Origin: a virus
DNA: 30,218 nt
IMG/VR virus record: IMGVR_UViG_3300023196_000653
Location: 1 to 30,218 of that record
Direction: 5' to 3' (one strand)
The notes below the pieces were generated by a model, which saw only the letters and a program-made list of their open reading frames with translations, had not been told where the DNA came from and searched no databases. Shown one piece after another: positions 29,698-30,218 of this stretch. The first letter of the stretch is position 1. Each line of letters begins with the position of its first letter. A program made the translations under genes and the position numbers.

Positions 29698-30152
29698 TAT
29701 CCATTAATGTAATTATCCATTTCATTTAATCTTGAGTCAAAGTCGGATATTCTATCATCTGCATCACTTGCTGCATTATCTGCTTCAGTATACCCTGGCA
29801 ATTCCTCCTCTCTTATTCCCAAGTCATTAGCAACTTTTTCTGCTTCTTTTGTTAAACCATAAATGATATTTTGAAATTCTAATATTCCTTTAGTTACTCT
29901 TTCCAACTCTGTATATAACCCATCTAATTCAGCCATTCCGTCCTCAACTTCTCTAATAACTCCGCTTGAATCACTATAAAGTTCATCTCCTGTTCTTATA
30001 AGTGTTCTTAATTTAATTTCTGCGTCCTCCATATCCCCAACAAGTGTGAAGTTTACCTTATGGACTTTAGATAGTTTCTTTAACTTTACTTCATTTTTCT
30101 TTATTGCTGCTTTATATTCAGCGAATGTTTTTTTTCCTAGTGGTGTTACCAT
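29697..30152 (-). CDS. Helical coiled-coil phage protein, paralogue B (151 aa)
   Basis: It shares TPLGKKTFAEYK at its N-terminus with the 149-residue gene at 73..522, and both have the same order of helical blocks and the same length, but most of the rest differs (for example KVNFTLVGDMEDAEIKLRTL against KIELTLAGDLTNLGKGLTAI). It ends in an acidic DDRISDFDSRLNEMDNYING. It is followed directly by the protease gene. Just upstream (30178-30218) lies the C-terminus of another copy of the 149-residue gene, so A and B appear in tandem. Role unknown: helical assembly or minor structural protein. Confidence 0.75.
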   Translation of the reverse strand: MVTPLGKKTFAEYKAAIKKNEVKLKKLSKVHKVNFTLVGDMEDAEIKLRTLIRTGDELYSDSSGVIREVEDGMAELDGLYTELERVTKGILEFQNIIYGLTKEAEKVANDLGIREEELPGYTEADNAASDADDRISDFDSRLNEMDNYING

Positions 30153-30178
30153 ATTTTTATTTTTATTTTAGTTTCCAT
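30146..30178 (-). pseudogene. Remnant of a protease start between tandem paralogues
   Basis: The string METKIKIKIW then stop starts with the first five codons of the protease gene (METKI) and then runs into A/T repeats, ending inside paralogue B. It has no continuing protein. It looks like the scar of a duplication or recombination that joined the tail of paralogue A plus the first codons of the following protease to paralogue B. Confidence 0.5.
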
Positions 30179-30218
30179 TAGCCCATCAAATCTTCAATAT
30201 CATCTGCGAGTTGCTCAT
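30164..30218. repeat. 55-bp direct repeat, right copy
   Basis: Identical to 59-113. On the coding strand it begins with the final codons of paralogue A and ends with METKI of the next frame. After this point (towards lower coordinates) the two copies diverge: here into the leader of paralogue B, at the left edge into a genuine protease start. Confidence 0.85.
30178..30218 (-). CDS. C-terminal end of coiled-coil paralogue A, cut by the window edge
   Basis: The coding strand reads EQLADDIEDLMG then stop, identical in DNA to the end of the 149-residue gene. The window begins inside the gene. In a circular genome this would simply be the same gene met again at the join. Confidence 0.75.
   Translation of the reverse strand, partial: EQLADDIEDLMG

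Noticed and set aside
1-30218. Integrase, repressor or attachment site expected of a temperate phage
   Set aside because: No reading frame shows recombinase catalytic residues or a CI-like repressor; the helix-turn-helix proteins present are terminase, initiator, DnaA-like and sigma-like.
1-30218. tRNA genes or a CRISPR array
   Set aside because: Almost all sequence is protein-coding; no cloverleaf-sized GC-richer block and no regularly spaced repeats were seen in the few gaps.

Overview
The window is almost certainly a near-complete genome of a tailed double-stranded DNA phage, about 30.1 kb of unique sequence, read from the non-coding strand. Every credible gene lies on the minus strand, so transcription runs from high to low coordinates, and genes are packed end to end with many ATGA and TAATG overlaps. 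The DNA is strongly AT-rich. Most starts are preceded by A/T-rich leaders with no clear Shine-Dalgarno sequence. Together with the protein families (DUF3127-type SSB, XkdF-like prohead protease, TAGT glycosyltransferase, the characteristic portal, baseplate and tape-measure types), this points to a phage of Bacteroidota, probably Flavobacteriia. I see no integrase, excisionase, repressor, tRNA, transposon or CRISPR array, so a strictly lytic phage is the simplest reading. No gene-free stretch exceeds 300 bases; the longest is 22008-22182.

In transcription order from the main intergenic region at about 22.1 kb: (1) early genes of unknown function (22007-20827), then a second copy of the early control motif and an acidic protein (20747-20448). 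(2) DNA metabolism (20434-16786): a recombination-associated protein, an OB-fold SSB, a DnaA-domain-IV-like DNA-binding protein, a winged-helix replication initiator, a PD-(D/E)XK nuclease and a NinG/Rap-type nuclease. (3) A sigma-factor-like regulator and Zn-ribbon proteins (16762-14923). (4) A translationally coupled cassette (14897-10116): ParB-like protein, DXD glycosyltransferase, TET/JBP-associated-type glycosyltransferase (TAGT), NAD-dependent sugar epimerase, terminase small and large subunits. (5) Tail genes (10010-572): probable tail-assembly chaperone and overlapping mini-gene, tail completion proteins, two large tail/baseplate proteins, a tail-fibre-like protein, tape measure. (6) A pair of paralogous coiled-coil proteins at the window ends, then head genes (29697-23801): XkdF-like protease, scaffold, major capsid, a second abundant structural protein, portal, connector. 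(7) A lysis cluster (23719-22183): small membrane proteins, M15 peptidase endolysin, metallophosphoesterase, and a 27-residue membrane peptide.

The most interesting items are the ParB/two-glycosyltransferase/epimerase cassette coupled to the terminase genes, with no visible base methylase, hydroxymethylase or TET/JBP oxygenase; the unresolved junction at the window ends, where two versions of the coiled-coil/protease module coexist; repeated control motifs upstream of early and of late genes; a large terminase with no ATG, GTG or TTG upstream of its Walker A motif; and several very small overlapping genes.
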